Source: Chromera velia
Lineage: Eukaryota; Sar; Chromeraceae
Length of the DNA: 54,238 nt
Direction of reading: 5' to 3'
Assembly: GCA_018398765.1 (NCBI GenBank)
Contig: JAHBMJ010004523.1
Coordinates: forward strand, 39,823-94,060
The notes beneath the pieces are model-generated. The model ran no database searches, was not told where the DNA came from, and saw nothing but the letters and a program-made list of their open reading frames with translations. How positions within the stretch are numbered: the stretch's first letter is position 1; every line of letters starts with the position of its first letter. A program made the translations under genes and the position numbers. Of this stretch, positions 36,191-47,886 are shown piece after piece.

Positions 36191-37935
36191 ATGTATGTGT
36201 GTGTGTGTGTATGTGTGTGTGTGCGTACAGGTGAAGGTGGACAATGAGACGGGAAACAAGGATGGCAGCCACAGCCTCGTGACACGTGCTGCCTTCGGAG
36301 GTCCTCACTGACCCAAACACGCCCCCCCCCAATTCAAACAAAGTTTGTCCCCTCAACAGAAGACCTTGGGTCTCCCCGATCCTCCCCTGAGCGGTCGTCA
36401 AGAAAACTTCCTCCAGCTTCCCGTGGGGGTGGGAGAAGAATACTTTGTGAACCTGCAGCAAGTCACATCAGGGATTCAGCCGAACAGTACACACAATCGG
36501 TGGTCATTCGGCTGCTGCAGACTTCACTCTACTCTCTCCTTAACCCACTGCTCAAATATCTTGCCCGCCCGACTGGACACCCCTCCTCAAGGTTCCCGAT
36601 CCTCGCCTGCCACCCCACGCTCGAGCGAGTGCAAGCGGTTGGGTGTCTCGTCCCTTCAGCTTCTCTCAGAATGGTCCTCACTGTTTTTGGTTGCCTGCCA
36701 AGCGACTCTCAGCTGGATGAGGGTCAGTGTCCGTTTTGTGGCCATGAAGAAAATCAATTGCATGGCAGTCATTGGGAGAGTTCTCTCTCTCTCAAGTACA
36801 GGCAGGAGAGGCACAAAGCGATCGAGATGGGGAGAGACGGAGGAGACGGGAAAAGGAAGGGAGGGCTGGTTACATAATTTACACGCAACGAGCGGGCCTC
36901 GACAAGTGGCCACAGGAAGACTATGTATGTAAATGGAACTAATGACTTGCAGAGATTGTGCAGGGAGGGCTGCGTGCTGTATGTGTGACACCATTCAAAC
37001 AAGAACATATTGTGAATTCTTGTTGTCTCCTTCGATGGTCCGCGCGTTCATTCGAAATGCCGCTGAGAGATGCCACAACTGGGCTGTAGTATGTTTTGTG
37101 AATGATGACTCTGCAATCAAATTTTATTTGGAACAAAATTTACTCTGTGAGTGCCTGCAGCGGCGATCCGGGAAATTTTTTTTCAGGAGACCGGCTGGGT
37201 GGTTCTCTCTGTGGAGCCGGCAGGGAGAAAACGCCTTCCAGGAAAGTTTCTTGTGAAGGTGGAGGCCAGGGGGGACGCCCTGGCGGATTCTGTTGCGGAG
37301 AAGCTCAAGACCGCCCTCTCGGCAGAGAGGGTAGAGAAGGCCCACGGTAACGATCTTCAGACATGTGCCTTTCCCCCTTCAGCTGCAAGTTTGGCGTGTG
37401 TGCTTCCTTATTGTTTCCATCGGCACTGGCGGGAGGGGCGGGAGGGCGACTCGTAGGGGGGGACAGGACTCTGATGCGCATGGGAATGCTCTTGGCCGTG
37501 TGTTGTCAATGAGCGGGGGTGGGTGGAAAGAAATATTCCAGTAAAGCGAAGGGGCGGAAGGGGGGGCTCGTTCAGGAAATGACGGGAAGAATAGATAGAA
37601 AGAATTCATCACGGCTTCCTTGACAGGCAAGAATAATAGAAGAGTGGAAGGGACTCCTGCAGGCCGCCTGCTTGTCTTCGCGTGTCTTTCTGTTTGTCGA
37701 GTTGAGGACAAAGAGCGACCTGACCTTCTGTCTAATTTCATTAATTGGTTCTCGTGACTTTGCACTCTGCGTGTACACCTGCCTGCGTCCTGGCCTGCTT
37801 CTGTGTGCAGTGCATCGTGGCGTGGGGGCTGCCAGGCGGGCATCTGTTGCGGGGATTTCTGTGGCCGGGGCGGGAGAAGGGGGGGCGGCGGCGGTGGTGG
37901 TGGAACGCTCGGGCTTTGGTGACGAGGGGAAGTGA
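35033..37935 (+). CDS. Unrecognised intron-rich plus-strand gene
   Basis: Exons with coherent phases: 35033..35101, 35347..35457, 36231..36300 and 36360..36722; then 37187..37346 and 37811..37935, which join each other in phase and end in TGA. The link from 36722 to 37187 fits only if another donor is used (for example after 36673), so an exon may be missed. Composition is protein-like: an acidic NADSLSGRTQEISMNL and VKVDNETGNKDGSHSL part, a Ser/Arg linker, then an apparently helical stretch (SVVIRLLQTSLYSLLNPLLK) and LPGKFLVKVEARGDALADSV. No family recognised. The 5' end is open; a first exon at ATG 34504 (MFSRRAMQSVRAV) is possible. The intron before 36231 consists largely of TTTC and GT/GTAT repeats. 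Confidence 0.5.
35566..36228. repeat. (TTTC)n then (GT)n / (GTAT)n microsatellite filling an intron
   Basis: TTTC units occupy 35566-35690, GT units 35694-35720, and mixed GT, GTAT and GC units 35895-36228. The GT tract runs up to the acceptor GTACAG at 36225-36230. Confidence 0.9.
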
Positions 37936-38187
37936 GGGGGGATTCGTGCGACGATCAATAGGGTTTTCAGGATGGTAGGGCAGGTTTGAATGCATTAAAT
38001 TTTGTTCAGGTGATGTGCGTGACGGTAATTATCTGCTGAAATGAAAGGAGAGGAAAGGAAGCATGCGAGAGTTGATGGACTTTGTGAGGAGGTGGGAAAC
38101 GACGGGAGAGGGGTCGATGAGATGAGATAGTTGGAATCGAAGAGAAGAGACGTGCAGACGTAGGTTGGAAAAGAACAACAAGAGAGG

Positions 38188-38232
38188 GAGAAAGAGCGAG
38201 AGCGAGAGCGAGAGCGAGAGCGAGAGAGAGAG
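38188..38232. repeat. GAGC/GA simple repeat
   Basis: Repeats of GCGAGA followed by GA units upstream of exon 38432..38510. Confidence 0.8.
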
Positions 38233-38431
38233 TGACGGTGTGACGGTGTGTATACGTACACCGTCTATGAACAGAAGCACACCAAGTCATTCCCCTTGGA
38301 ACTTCAAGGTTGAGTTCTGTTTGTGTGATGCATGTCGTGCGGCTTTAGATTCATGTGTTTGTACCCTCCAAGGTCTTCCCTCTCGCGGCTGCGAAATCCC
38401 TCCTTTATCACTGCACATGCATCTCCTGCAG

Positions 38432-39305
38432 TCGTTCTCAGAATCCATGAAAGCGGGAGGAAGTCAGGGCGATGACGCGGAGGGTTACGCCTGGGATCTT
38501 CGAGACCGAGGTAGGTCCATGTTTGTTTGTTGTGCTTTTCCGCTTTCTTTTGGTTGTATGTCAACTTTTTGCTCATGAATTGTCCTGCAGAACCCTGCCT
38601 TCATTTCCCTCTCCTGCCTGCACGTGTCGTTCTGCAATGCCTCTTTTTCCATCTTTTTCCTTGATTGCTTTTCAGCGTATCACGTGCTCTTTCTTTCTGT
38701 ACGCCGCCGCTGTGGAAAGCGTAAAACTTTCATTCTTATTTAAAAATCTTTCCGTGGTGAAACAGCATTTCCTCCCCCGCTTTGATGAACGGCTGTTCGT
38801 TCTTTCCTCTACCTTTGTGCTCTCTGGTGCTCCCATTTCCTGCTTTGCTTGTTCGTGTGTGGTTTGCTCTGTCTTCTGATCTCTGGATATACAAACAGGT
38901 GGTGGAGAAGAAAAGCTTCCAGAAGTGCTTCCTCCGGGTGGGTCTGAAAAGCTTCTCTTTCGCGTCTCAATTATGCTTCCTTCTTTCTCCTTCAGGCTCC
39001 TTCCCTTTTCCCAACCCTCTCTCTCTTTGCGTCTACAAATTGAGGTGATGATGATGATCTTGTCATGACAATCTCAGACTAAGTCTGCGCCCGTCGGTGT
39101 GTCTAGCTTGTCTGCATCTCTATAAATGTCTTTTGCTTCTGCTGCAGCTTCCCGGGAAAAACGTCCTTCCGGCAGGTCAAGTTCGGGCGAAGATCCTGGA
39201 GTGGGCGGGGGGAGGGGGGTGATTCTTCTGTCTGGACGCGCGTGCAGGACAGTGCAGCTAGGTGGGTCGATTGATGCGAGAATTAGTGCCGTTAGCGGCT
39301 TCTGA
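38432..39305 (+). CDS. Unrecognised gene 3' end (or last exons of the preceding gene)
   Basis: Exons 38432..38510, 38899..38937 and 39148..39305 join in phase 1 each time (GACCGAG|GTAGGT, AACAG|GTGGTGG, CTCCGG|GTGGGT, CTGCAG|CTTCCC) and end in TGA. The peptide is acidic and Gly-rich (AGGSQGDDAEGYAWDLRDRG), then Ser/Arg-rich (ASREKRPSGRSSSGEDPG), so largely disordered. It enters in phase 0, and the start is not visible. It may belong to the gene at 35.0-37.9 kb if that gene's TGA at 37933 is avoided by splicing. Confidence 0.45.
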
Positions 39306-39927
39306 CGAACATTGAGAAAATGCCGAAAGCCGCAAGAGTGTCTCTCTCACTGAATGCATGGACTTTTTCTCCTCTCTCCTGCGTACACATGTTCATGGGT
39401 ATGTGGGCATATGGTCCCTCTCCGCTTTGGCTGACTTCGTGACTCCCTCGCGATTGTTTTGCACTGAGTGAGACTGCGCTTCAGGGGGGCAGGTGTCGTC
39501 TCTGATTTTGTTTGTTTCGTTTTCTGGCTGCAAAAGAAACACGGAGTGCAGCGGTATATGCACACAGCAGCGGACTGGGTCAAGAAAATGCAAAACTTGA
39601 CCTGATGTTGACATGACCAACGTAGTGCGATCATTGTGAGGGGGTAAGAGAGACAGTGATCAAGCCAAGAAGGAAGGAATTCAATGACTGCCACAGGGTC
39701 ACAGACTATATCGTTCTTTTCAGAGGTTTCAGACAGACTCAGACAGACAGACAGACAGACAGGCCAGAGTACAGACAGACAAGTGCGAGAAAGAGCAACA
39801 GAGAGACACTGTCTCTCATTCGGTGAGTGCGTATCCGTTTCTGTCTCTGTTTCTTTCTGCGTCGTTGATGAAGGTGCTAGCTAAAGCGCTTGTTTTTGTG
39901 ACACTGTGTGTATGAGTTTGTGTACGT
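39306..39927. other. Intergenic region
   Basis: A short (CAGA)n run at about 39742-39765 and no supported gene. Confidence 0.5.
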
Positions 39928-39945
39928 GTGTGTTTCCAACATTCT

Positions 39946-40161
39946 ATGGCAGAAAAGCAGCACCCTTCCCTCTTTCCTTCTCTCTTCCCCGCTCATTTCA
40001 TGTACGTAGTGGCGGGAGAGGACGTCGAAAACTTCCTCCTCAAGGTTGTGTGGTCCTGGGTGAGAACTGAGATGACTGACAGGGGCTTTAACTGGTCAAT
40101 GAAGGAGAGGGGAAGAGGTTCGAAGGGTTCTGAGCTGGCAGAAAGAAACTTACAAGTTTAA
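39946..40161 (+). CDS. Low-confidence small ORF
   Basis: From ATG 39946 the frame gives about 71 residues (MAEKQHPSLF, later VVAGEDVENFLLKVVWSWVR) and ends at TAA 40161. Composition is protein-like. It may be a terminal exon of the upstream gene. No family recognised. Confidence 0.25.
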   Translation: MAEKQHPSLFPSLFPAHFMYVVAGEDVENFLLKVVWSWVRTEMTDRGFNWSMKERGRGSKGSELAERNLQV

Positions 40162-40867
40162 TTCAATACAGCTTTAGTGCTTTCCAGTCTGCAATTCAGT
40201 TGACAATTCATTTAAAGTGATCTTCGTTTCAATACTATATACTATCTATAGTATAGTCTATAGTGTTACAGCCTAGGTTATAGCCTAGGACCGAGACTAG
40301 CTAGTAGGTATAGTGTACTATTAGTCTCTATCACTAATTATACACAGTTACTTTAGGAGTTACTAAAAGATTTTGTTAGAACTTATATAATTAAACTCTC
40401 GTACAACTCTCGTTATTAGAATTTTCAAGCTTTTTACCACTTATTTGGGGCCTTTCGTGATATAATACGAAGGTCGAGCTGAAAGTCGAGTTGCACTGAC
40501 AATACTGTAAGTTTTTTTTTTTTATCTGGGCTATTCTTAGAGACTTTTTGGGATGGTGACCTTTCCTCTAGCCCTATCTACGCGCCTCGGCGCAATCTCT
40601 TCCCATCCCTGTCTCTAAATTTAGATAAAAATTTACTGAGTTTTAACTAACTAATACAGTAGCCGTGTTCAAATGATGTTCTCTATGGCTACTATTATCA
40701 TTACAAAACACTTTCATCCTGACATATAATCACATGTTCAAAGAAACTTGAATTCGAAAAAAATATAATAATTACATGCGCGATCATGCCGCATAATATG
40801 CGATACGTATACTAATACGTACATGTAAAATCTATACATTGAATTGCTTCTAAAATTCTCTTAAAAC
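40162..40867. other. AT-rich region with short palindromes
   Basis: Overlapping palindromic pieces such as CTATAG and CCTAGGTTATAGCCTAGG occur at 40230-40290. Otherwise AT-rich without a gene. Confidence 0.5.
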
Positions 40868-41546
40868 TAGAGTTTTCAGGTCATGTTACAAAGTCACTGG
40901 CCTAGTGCACGGAAGGCCAGTGCAGGAAGACTGAAGATGTTTCATTTTAAATGTTTTCCCCTAGATTTTTCTGCCCGATCGGCATTCCTGCTGTGTGGGA
41001 AAAGGACACGTATAAACTGCACACACAGCTTCATATCCTTCCATGATATGCAGAAGGAAGAATTCATCAGGGAGTCACCGGCTTCAGAAGCACGCAAAGA
41101 CAATCCCAGTCAGTCTGAACTGTACAAACAATCTTGGCCATAACAGCATCAAGAGGAAGTAAATGAGTGAGACCGCCAATGAGACGTATAGCAGGGTCCA
41201 TAAGTTATGCAAGCAACTGGATAAGCAAACGAAGGCATCGCGAGAGGCATCCATCAGTTTTCCTCCTTGTTCATTGACCCTGCCTGACGATGTGGAATGA
41301 ATGGCCATCTTGGCTGGGATGCAAAAAGTTGAAGTCTCCCCTCAAGCGAAGGATAGAAGGAAAGAAGAGAGAGAGGCAAAGAAGGGCGAAATAGAGGGCA
41401 AACGATGACTCAAGGAAGAGTGAGTGATTCAACGCATACCACTTCCCGGAAAGACCCATCATAGAGTGAATTGGCAGTCATCTCTCTCATGCATGCATGC
41501 GTGCCCTGATTGTTGCAACGCCTGGAATGTCGACATGGATGGAGTC
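40868..41546 (+). repeat. About 0.7-kb dispersed repeat, copy 1
   Basis: Direct copy of 49631..50346, both beginning TAGAGTTTTCA and ending GACATGGATGGAGTC, differing by several small indels and substitutions. A minus-strand frame (41308..41084) with the membrane-like stretch LYVSLAVSLIYFLLMLLWPR is kept in both copies. Confidence 0.9.
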
Positions 41547-41800
41547 GACAAAACAAAATTCAAGCGGCATGCACACTCACCTGCTGGCAGATATGAAAGG
41601 TGTTCATAGATCGACCCCCTCTCTCTCAAGAAAGAAGGCTGTTTTGCATCCCTAACTCCTTCTTCACTGCTTTCATGGGGTGATCCATCAGATCTCTAAC
41701 GAGATCGAGGGCATGAAAGAGAAGACTTATCCCGTCAGCGCATCCCCATTTTGTGCTTTTTCTTTTTTATTCCCTTCCATCCTCCTTCTGTCTCTATTAG

Positions 41801-41911
41801 CATGACGGACGTAGACAAAGAAAAAGAAACGAAAAGAGCGAGACGGAAGCGAAAAACCCCAAGAAGGAGAGGAATCTGCTGGAAGCTGCAGAGATCGAGC
41901 AACCTAAGTAA
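41801..41911 (+). CDS. Possible terminal exon, unrecognised
   Basis: Follows acceptor CTATTAG and reads RNEKSETEAKNPKKERNLL then EAAEIEQPK-stop. A donor CCTAA|GTAATG overlaps the stop, so it may be an internal exon. Charged and coil-like. Confidence 0.3.
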   Translation, partial: HDGRRQRKRNEKSETEAKNPKKERNLLEAAEIEQPK

Positions 41912-42613
41912 TGCCTTGCTTCTGTTCATGCATGAACACAGCCGCCTTGCTTGGTTCCAAACAAAGGTTGAAAAAGGATCCCAGTCACATCACACCACAC
42001 ATCCATTCGCTCAAACACGAAGGCATTCATTCACTCACTTGTGGTTCATTTTTCACCTTTCAACACTACCCTTCCTTTGGGTTTCGTTGTCTTACCCTCT
42101 CGATATCTCATAACTCATTGTGTGAACCCTCACCACTCTCCTTCTCTTTTCCCCCTCCCCCGTCCCCCCGTCAGAAGAAGGAGACGTCTCTGTCTCACCC
42201 CCCGTTTCCCTCTCCATCTCTCAGTCTGATGTCGACTGAGTCCCGCTTAGTGTCTCGTCTCCTCCCTTACCCCCCGTTTCTCCTTCGGGAGTCTCACCCT
42301 CCTTTTTATCCTCTGTGCTGCCCTACGCAGACTCCTCAGCCCCGTCTTTGCCCTTGACCTTTCCAGAACCCTGCATACAGCAAGACAACATAGAAAAGGA
42401 GAGTGTTTTGATGCACCTAAGGCAAAAGGCTTTCATTCTATCTGCCTCTCATCAGAAAAAGAGCAGCACTCTGTTCCTTCAGGGTCACCGACCAGACAAT
42501 GAAGCCGAAAGGGTCGTGCACATGTGAAGACAAATACAGACACGTGCGTGCAAAGAACGCCGTTCAGAAACGGCCTGTTGCTTTCAGACGAAATTCGCAT
42601 GTTGGAAGGTGAC

Positions 42614-43095
42614 CTAAATGAATCTGCACGGACCTTTTCCTCCTTTTCCTTCTTTTTGGGGGGTTTGGGCTTGGTCTTGGATTTTGATGACTTTCTCCCT
42701 GCAGAGTCTTGATAACCTTCGACGCCTGACCAGCCAGCCCCTAGCCGGAGTAGAGAAAGGCGTGAGGGTCTCTGCTCCTTCTGCCGGACAGCTCGATCCT
42801 TCTGCTTGGCCTTGCATGGCCCTGGCGTCCCACTCAGTGATCTGAAGACAAAGAAATAAGGAAAAGAAGAAGAAGCATTGAAGTGGAGAGAGAAAAAAAA
42901 GGAGAGAAGAAGGCATTCAGCAGTCGCCTTGAGAGAAGCACGGAGAACTGTGTTACAGAGAGAGATGAGAGATATAAAGACTATGAGCAAAAACACCGTT
43001 CTGTCCATACAGTGGTTTGCTTTAAGGATATCACAAAGGAAGGTGGATAAGGCACAATTGATCCATCCCACAACCTGATTTCATCAATAGCAACA

Positions 43096-43170
<75 letters not shown>

Positions 43171-44241
43171 CGCGCGCATGTGTGCATCTAGCTGTGGGTG
43201 TCTAAGCGTGTATGCACCACTCACCTTCTTCAGCAAACGCTCCAAAGGCTCTCTTCTGCATGTGATGCATTGCCGGCCGACTTTCTCTTCTCTGCAGAGG
43301 GAAGGGAAGAAGGGGCAGAGAGAGAAAGAGAGATTTGCAAACGGGCATGCAAACAGACATAGAAATTATCTCCTTCTCATCCTTTCGCGTCTGCATGGCT
43401 ACACCTGCAATAAGAAAATATGGGCTAGCGAAGACAGACTGTGTGATCCTTTTCCCTCTTTCTTTCTTTCTTTCTTTCCCTCCTTCCTTCCTGTTTTTCT
43501 TCCTTCCATGAAGACAGACAGACAGCTCTCGAGACAGCTATGTGTGCCACGATCAGCCAAGTGTATCCACGAGGAAGAAGCTGCAGTCGAAGAATGAGAA
43601 AAGAAGCAGACAAGTAGTCACGGAAAGAAGGCAAGGAGAAGCTTGGACATGGTGACCGAATATTCATCTAGGTAAGAAACAAAGGCTCAGTCAAATACGG
43701 ACCTGATGGTTGACTGCCGTTTCTGCATATTGTCTACCCAATCTCCTTCTCCATGATCGAATTCTGATCGACTCATTCGGTCTCGACTCCTTCTCGTGCA
43801 GGGGCTCTCTATTCGAGACTCTGAGGGGCAAATTTCTTTGAGCCCTCCTCCGTTGTGGCCTCGATCGTTTCCCTATAATCGCATTGGGCAGCATGAAGAG
43901 TCCGTCTTAGAAATTGATTACTAAGTAACTGAACGGGTGCATGCATTGATTGCTCAGTAAGTGGGTGATCGAATGAGTCGATGCAAGCGGCAGGGTGCAT
44001 GGGAGAGAGACCAGCCAGGAGACAGCGAGTTCGTGAGCGAGGGAGCCTCAGGGTTCTGACGAGGAGACCTCAAAAGAACGAGAAAAAAGGGTATCAAATA
44101 GAAAAGATGAAAGGCAGACTAAAGGAAGAAAGAGCGGAGGAGTGGTGAGAAGATGCAAAAAATATAAAAAAAGCAAAGCACTTACTTGTCCCCTCGTGGC
44201 TGAGCCAAAGGGCAGGTGTTACTTTCGGCAAGCCCAACAAC
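42614..44241 (-). CDS. 3' exons of an unrecognised minus-strand gene
   Basis: Exons 44241..44186, 43291..43225 and 42841..42614 are joined by strong borders (CTGCAG|GTTG, GACAA|GTAAGT, CTGCAG|AGAAG, AAGAAG|GTGAGT, TTCAG|ATCAC) in consistent phase. They read VVGLAESNTCPLAQPRGD, then KEEKVGRQCITCRREPLERL, LKKITEWDARAMQGQAEGSS, a basic stretch (RGWLVRRRRLSRLCREK) and a stop. The CITC pair could be half of a zinc site. No family recognised. A second frame of the last exon (SKSKTKPKPPKKKEKEEK) is also open and could be used with a different junction. Upstream exons must lie above 44,241 but I could not place them. Confidence 0.45.
43101..43182. repeat. (TC)n(TG)n(CG)n compound microsatellite
   Basis: CT, GT and GC dinucleotide runs in succession, inside the intron between exons 43291..43225 and 42841..42614. 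The alternating GT/GC part could adopt Z-DNA. Confidence 0.9.
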
Positions 44242-45825
44242 CTGCAGACACATGGAAACAAGGAAAGAACCCCGCGCAGCTGGCCGCCCTATAAGCCACC
44301 CCCCCCTCCTCTGCCTGAACTCCCCTACAGAAGCGAATACATGCACACCTTCTCTGCATGCTCACGTGCAGTCCTTCATTCTTCGTCCATTCACCAGTGT
44401 TGGGCAGCGTGAGACACGTTAGGAAGGGGGGTCATGATCCACTGACGGCTACCCCTCAGGAATGAAAAGCTCTTTGTTTTTTTTTTTAGGGTATCTAGGG
44501 CCGCCAACGGTCACGTCCTGCTTCCTACCGGGAGGGTCATTGTTCCCTCATGCCGTGCAATTTAGCCGGATACCGCATAGAAAGAGAAAGAGAAACCAGC
44601 CAGAACGAATCTGCCTGCGTGCGGCCGTCTCTCATAGCTACTGGTGAATGGAAACTCTCACGTAAAGGCAAGCAAAGCGGACAGGGGGGGCAGACCAAAG
44701 TAAAGCAAACTAAACTAAAAACTAAACTAAACCCAGGCAAACCAGAACGAAGAGAAGAGCATGAGGAAGAACCTGCGTAATAGACTCGCCAAAAACTGAC
44801 CGAGCTAGCCAACCTGCCTCCTGCATGCTGGATTTCTCAGAGTGAGAGAGAGCACGACGCCGAGAACTCTCAGCAAGGCGAATCTAGACACACCCCTTCA
44901 ACAAAAGTGTGCAAAGATCACGTCGCCTGCAAAGTGACACATAAAGGCTCACATGAATTCTTAAGACAGAAAAGAGAAAGGGAAAGTAGTCAGAGATCTG
45001 TATGCAAAGTGAAACAAAAGATAGATGGAACTGGTAATACAAGAGAAAGCAACCTCCCACAGGGCAAACCGAAACGATATACCCACGTGCATCAGTCGGG
45101 GATCAAAGGGTGCAGAAGATGCCAAACTGGTACTGCCAAGCCGACGAGTAGCCGAACGATGCAATGATTGTCTGAAGCGAGTCGATTGACGTATGCCCCG
45201 TATAGGAACAATTGTGTCAATAAGAAGGGACAGAGTAGGCTTGAACCGACATGGAAGGATCGGGACATTCGCAAATGGTGATGGAAAACTTTGTGCGAGA
45301 TTCAGCTTCATAGCGCAAAGCAACAAAACGGCAATCTTCGGGCCTTCTCTTCACTAGTGCAATTCAGACCTCGATGATCGTCATGTTTGTATAGTCGACG
45401 GAGCTCACAAAGATGGCGGAAGGAAGCAGCGTCGGATCGATCCGAGAAGCAGCCAAGAAGACCGCAGGAAAAAGTTATTTTTAGGAATGACACGTGCCAA
45501 AGAGATTGAAAGGTGATGCATTCACGTTTCGCTATTGTTAGGGACCTTCTGCGAAGCTTTGTCGGTCTTCTCGTCCCATTAGGTCGAACAGTTTCCAACT
45601 GTTGTCAGACATGCTTGCAGGCGAATATGCGCGAGTTCACGGGTGTTGTTTCACTTGAAACAGACTGAACTTCACTGGTAGTCCCAGCGTTTTAGCTCAC
45701 TGAGAGTGACTACTGTCGACGGTGGCAGAAAGAGATCTATAGGGGAATCTCTGCAGGAAAGAGATAGTGATCATTCAATGTTGATCAACACTTCGAGAGG
45801 GGGATTGCGTGAGACTCTGACAGAC

Positions 45826-45857
<32 letters not shown>

Positions 45858-46298
45858 TCTGACTGCATGTGTATGACAGACTTAAAGCACGATTCGATCG
45901 AGGTGCATGGCCTATATGCATGCTTAGCATTGCTTAGCCCCCGGCGCAGCGGCAAGCACGATACGTGCGTATCTTGAGTGCGTGGCAAACTGCATGATCG
46001 AGACGCGATGAAAGAACACAAGATAACACAAGAAACAATATTTGAAGGGACGGCAACAGTTTGAGATTAGACGGCTGACGTCAATAAGTGTCGACATGTC
46101 GCTCAAAGAACTCTCAAGGGCTGCCTTGTTCTCCCCAGTACACTGACCGTTGCCCGAATGACATAGGTGAGAGCGTTGGTGAACTGCCTGGTGAGACTTC
46201 CATGAGCAGTGACAATCAGTAACAGTCTCCGACTCTGTTGTTCCGAGAGACACGCAGGCTTGTGCCGCTTGCCACATAGTTTGCCATTTTTCTTCAGC
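44242..46298. other. Region without a supported gene model
   Basis: Should contain the 5' part of the minus-strand gene ending at 42614. A minus-strand frame 45598..45308 starting METVRPNGTRRP is one candidate. (TA)n lies at 45826-45856. No coherent splice chain found. Confidence 0.4.
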
Positions 46299-46840
46299 AT
46301 GGCAGTTTGTTTTAAGGATTTGGAGGACATCCTGTTCCAACAAAATGATGGCTCTTGGAAGGAGAGGGGGAAGGAAGTGCGCATGAAGAGATTCGAAACT
46401 CAGTTGAAGGCTAAGGCAAAGGCAGCCATACGACACTTCAGCACAGGAGCTGCTTGCTACGTCACGGAAGGAATACACCTGCTCGGTAAGCTTCGGACAC
46501 TTTTGGATTTGCCTTTTGATCTGGTCTCATGCGTATGTGCACAAGTCACTTTTTTTCCCTTCTTTGTCTGTTCTAGTGTCTGTTTGCAGGGGTTGTGGGA
46601 CAACGTACCAACACAGCTGCAGAACTGATCGAGGAGGCAAAGCAATCGATGGAGAAGTTCAAGTCACCAGATGGGGACAGGCTTCTCTGCCTTTGTCGTC
46701 TCTCTGTTTGTCGGGTAGAGAAAGGTTGGTTTACCTTGCAAGTTTGTGAGGGTCCTCTTCCCAAAAACGTTCCCATGGTGCTTGTATACAGGCGGCAGCA
46801 ACACTACAGCATGCAACATGAACGCAATAAAAGATTCTAA
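46299..46840 (+). CDS. Small two-exon protein of unknown function
   Basis: Exons 46299..46485 and 46590..46840 join in phase 1 (CTCG|GTAAGC, TTTGCAG|GGGTTG) and give 145 residues ending in TAA. The N-terminal half is charged and helical (MAVCFKDLEDILFQQNDGSW, then KRFETQLKAKAKAAIRHFST). The middle reads TNTAAELIEEAKQSMEKFKS, and the C-terminal half looks like a small beta domain (GWFTLQVCEGPLPKNVPMVL, ending NKRF). No family recognised. An acceptor (CTTCAG) lies one base before the ATG, so earlier exons are possible. The polyadenylation-like AATAAA near 46827 overlaps the coding end. Confidence 0.6.
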
Positions 46841-46974
46841 GTGGACTCTTTTTGACTCAAAATTCTAAGTGTTTGACACATGGAATCACATATGGATGCA
46901 CGTATGGTGAAACAAGACCGCTTGAACTTAAACACCCCCCCGACACTCCAAGCTGCTCTTAAAAACATTTTTCG

Positions 46975-47205
46975 AGATTGGATTTTTGAGCGGCACTTAA
47001 TTTCAACTTAGGATTTTTGAGCGGCGGCACCATTTCGTGTTACCAAAATTTATCTCATGCGCGATGCAACGCACTGCCTTTACGGAGCACCGCGCAGCCC
47101 CGTATATATTTTAAGATTTAGGCCGTATATGACATAGGCTGTGCTTGCGGCACAGCTTTTCAAGATATAGGCGCGGCCTTTTAAAAATGGATTTTTGAGC
47201 GGCAC
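46975..47205 (+). repeat. GGATTTTTGAGCGGC repeat, three copies
   Basis: The 15-mer occurs near 46979, 47011 and 47190. The two outer copies are followed by related text (CACTTAATTTCAA and CACAAAATTTCAA). A C7 run precedes the block and a G6 run follows it. Confidence 0.75.
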
Positions 47206-47284
47206 AAAATTTCAAGTAGCCTTAAGTATCAGGGGGGTAAACTTAAATATTAAATCCTGAAGGGAGTCTAATCTGGACTGTCTA

Positions 47285-47805
47285 GTAGTGACCAGATTTG
47301 ATTTGATAGATTTGGATTTGATTTGACTTGATTTGATTTGAGGTTAAGGCTCTAGATTTGCAAATCTAGGCGGATTTGAGGTTGGATTTGAGGTTTAACT
47401 TCACAGGTTCCCTAACATACAAGCTCTACCAGTTTTTACCAATAACAACTCACAATTTTAGGTTTTTAACTGTTTAAGAAGAGATCATTCGATTTGAAAC
47501 AACTTTGAAGCATTTTTTAAAAAAGAATGGTAAAATACTTTATTTTGTTCAGATACGTTTTTGTTTGTTATGTAACTTATATGAATGAATGAATGAAGTT
47601 GGCTTTGCTAGAGTGGAGCCGTGCTCCCAGCAGCCCATGTTTATGCATATGTTAAAGTCGCCTTCGTAACAATAAAAACAGGAGCCGTCTGGGGCACAGA
47701 AATCTCGGCACAGATTTGAGGTTAAAAGTCAGATTTGAGGTAGATTTGATATAGATTTGATAAGGATGTCAGAGCAAGCCCCATCAGACCAGCAGATTTG
47801 ATTTG
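47285..47805 (+). repeat. AGATTTGA-rich clusters at both ends of a 0.5-kb block
   Basis: GATTTGA occurs repeatedly at 47290-47395 and again at 47705-47805. GACCAGATTTGATTTGA and GACCAGCAGATTTGATTTGA mark the outer edges in the same direction. Confidence 0.7.
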
Positions 47806-47886
47806 ACATTAAGCCCAACCTATCCAAGGCCTATATATAACCTTTTCTTTCTAGCTTTTCTTTTCTTATATAGCATGGATAACAGA

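Noticed and set aside
35745..36311. Cys/Val-rich frames on plus strand and Thr/His-rich frames on minus strand
   Set aside because: Translation of the GT/GTAT microsatellite in an intron.
42175..42240. Second exon joined to 41801..41907 reading EGDVSVSPPVSLSISQSDVD
   Set aside because: On recounting, the phase does not fit: the join would give a different Arg-rich frame, so I kept only the first exon.
43425..43667. Minus-strand frame with a hydrophobic stretch near 43560, possible exon
   Set aside because: One acceptor-like site but no donor giving a coherent phase with the neighbouring exons.
46928..47245. C7 and G6 runs flanking the GAGCGGC repeats, considered as terminal inverted repeats
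   Set aside because: Beyond the homopolymers and a loose TTAA-like match the two sides do not align.
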